Source: Zelopaecilomyces penicillatus (taxonomy: Eukaryota; Ascomycota; Sordariomycetes; Hypocreales; Pseudodiploosporaceae). From it: DNA of 64,000 nucleotides. Positions 63,751 to 64,000 of this stretch are shown here, piece by piece (the stretch's first letter is position 1; every line of letters starts with the position of its first letter). The stretch covers positions 2,802,501 to 2,866,500 of the forward strand of contig VCCP01000006.1 in NCBI GenBank assembly GCA_005765155.1, in the 5' to 3' direction. Under the pieces are notes generated by a model that was not told the DNA's origin, ran no database searches, and worked only from the letters and a program-made list of their open reading frames with translations. A program made the position numbers and the translations under genes.

Positions 63751-64000
63751 TTTTTTTCTTTTTAAAATAAAATTATCTTTTTTAATAAAAAAAAACAAAA
63801 TTAATATTATAATTTTATTTAATTATTTTAGATATATAATTATTTAACTTTTTTTTTTAATATATTATTAAATAATAAAAATAGAATAATTAAATAGTAT
63901 TAATTTTCTTATTTAATTTATTTAATCTTATCTATAAAGCCTATTTATTATATTATTAAGAAATCTTTTATTTTTAATTTTTAATAAATATAATCTTATT
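63751..64000. mobile_element. Repeat family E, right part, running off the window
   Basis: Matches 43,450-43,710 in the same orientation (for example TATTATTAAATAATAAAAAT and TTTATTATATTATTAAGAAA), resuming the copy interrupted at about 61,055. Confidence 0.65.

Noticed and set aside
33451..64000. A regional centromere.
   Set aside because: AT-rich nested retroelements are compatible with one, but similar isochores are scattered in RIP-active genomes and nothing here is specific to a centromere. CENP-A data would be needed.

Overview
The window looks like a piece of a filamentous ascomycete (Pezizomycotina) nuclear genome with a strongly bipartite structure. The protein sequences most resemble Eurotiomycete-type orthologues, but the exact taxon cannot be fixed from the sequence alone. 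A gene island of about 10 kb (roughly 23,200-33,450), with normal base composition and short GT-AG introns of 53-72 nt plus one of 161 nt, is flanked on both sides by extremely AT-rich DNA (1-23,190 and 33,450-64,000). The flanks have almost no CpA/TpG or CpG and hold no open reading frame of note. This is the signature expected of repeat-induced point mutation (RIP) acting on transposons.

The island holds five spliced or single-exon genes of conserved housekeeping type. They are a SLA1-type endocytic actin-patch adaptor (+), a TLC-domain membrane protein (-), COG8/Dor1 of the conserved oligomeric Golgi complex (+), the mitochondrial glycine carrier Hem25/SLC25A38 (+), and a conserved SR-rich coiled-coil protein of unknown function (-). 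I rebuilt the exon structures by hand from splice sites, reading frame and family resemblance. SLA1 and TLC are convergent, TLC and COG8 are divergent and share a 387-bp promoter region, COG8 and HEM25 lie head-to-tail 171 bp apart, and HEM25 and the SR gene are convergent. Endocytosis, Golgi tethering and mitochondrial import are separate jobs, so nothing suggests a cluster with one function.

The flanks are a graveyard of nested mobile elements that can still be partly parsed. They include a Gypsy element of about 6.4 kb (4,324-10,747, 178-bp LTRs) nested between an older LTR-like pair (3,036-3,205 and 15,896-16,062). A large direct-repeat (LTR-like) element lies at 16,624-22,394. A complete 5.3-kb Gypsy element (34,750-40,090) has 176-bp LTRs and a 5-bp target duplication, with an inverted partial copy at 56,736-59,640. 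A TIR family of about 2.7-2.8 kb occurs at 48,721-51,534, about 55,460-56,343 (truncated) and about 61,056-63,750. The last copy interrupts another repeat family whose uninterrupted copy is near 42,645-43,710.

The most interesting object is a 496-bp miniature LTR retrotransposon (TRIM-like) at 44,747-45,242. It has 125-bp LTRs, a perfect TTAGC target duplication, a polypurine tract, and an internal tRNA-like segment with A-box and B-box-like motifs. A second, rearranged copy in the opposite orientation (56,344-56,735) sits exactly at the junction between two unrelated transposons, as expected of ectopic recombination. Several perfect minisatellites have expanded inside the otherwise decayed elements, including 13 x 18 bp, in frame, within a Gypsy integrase.
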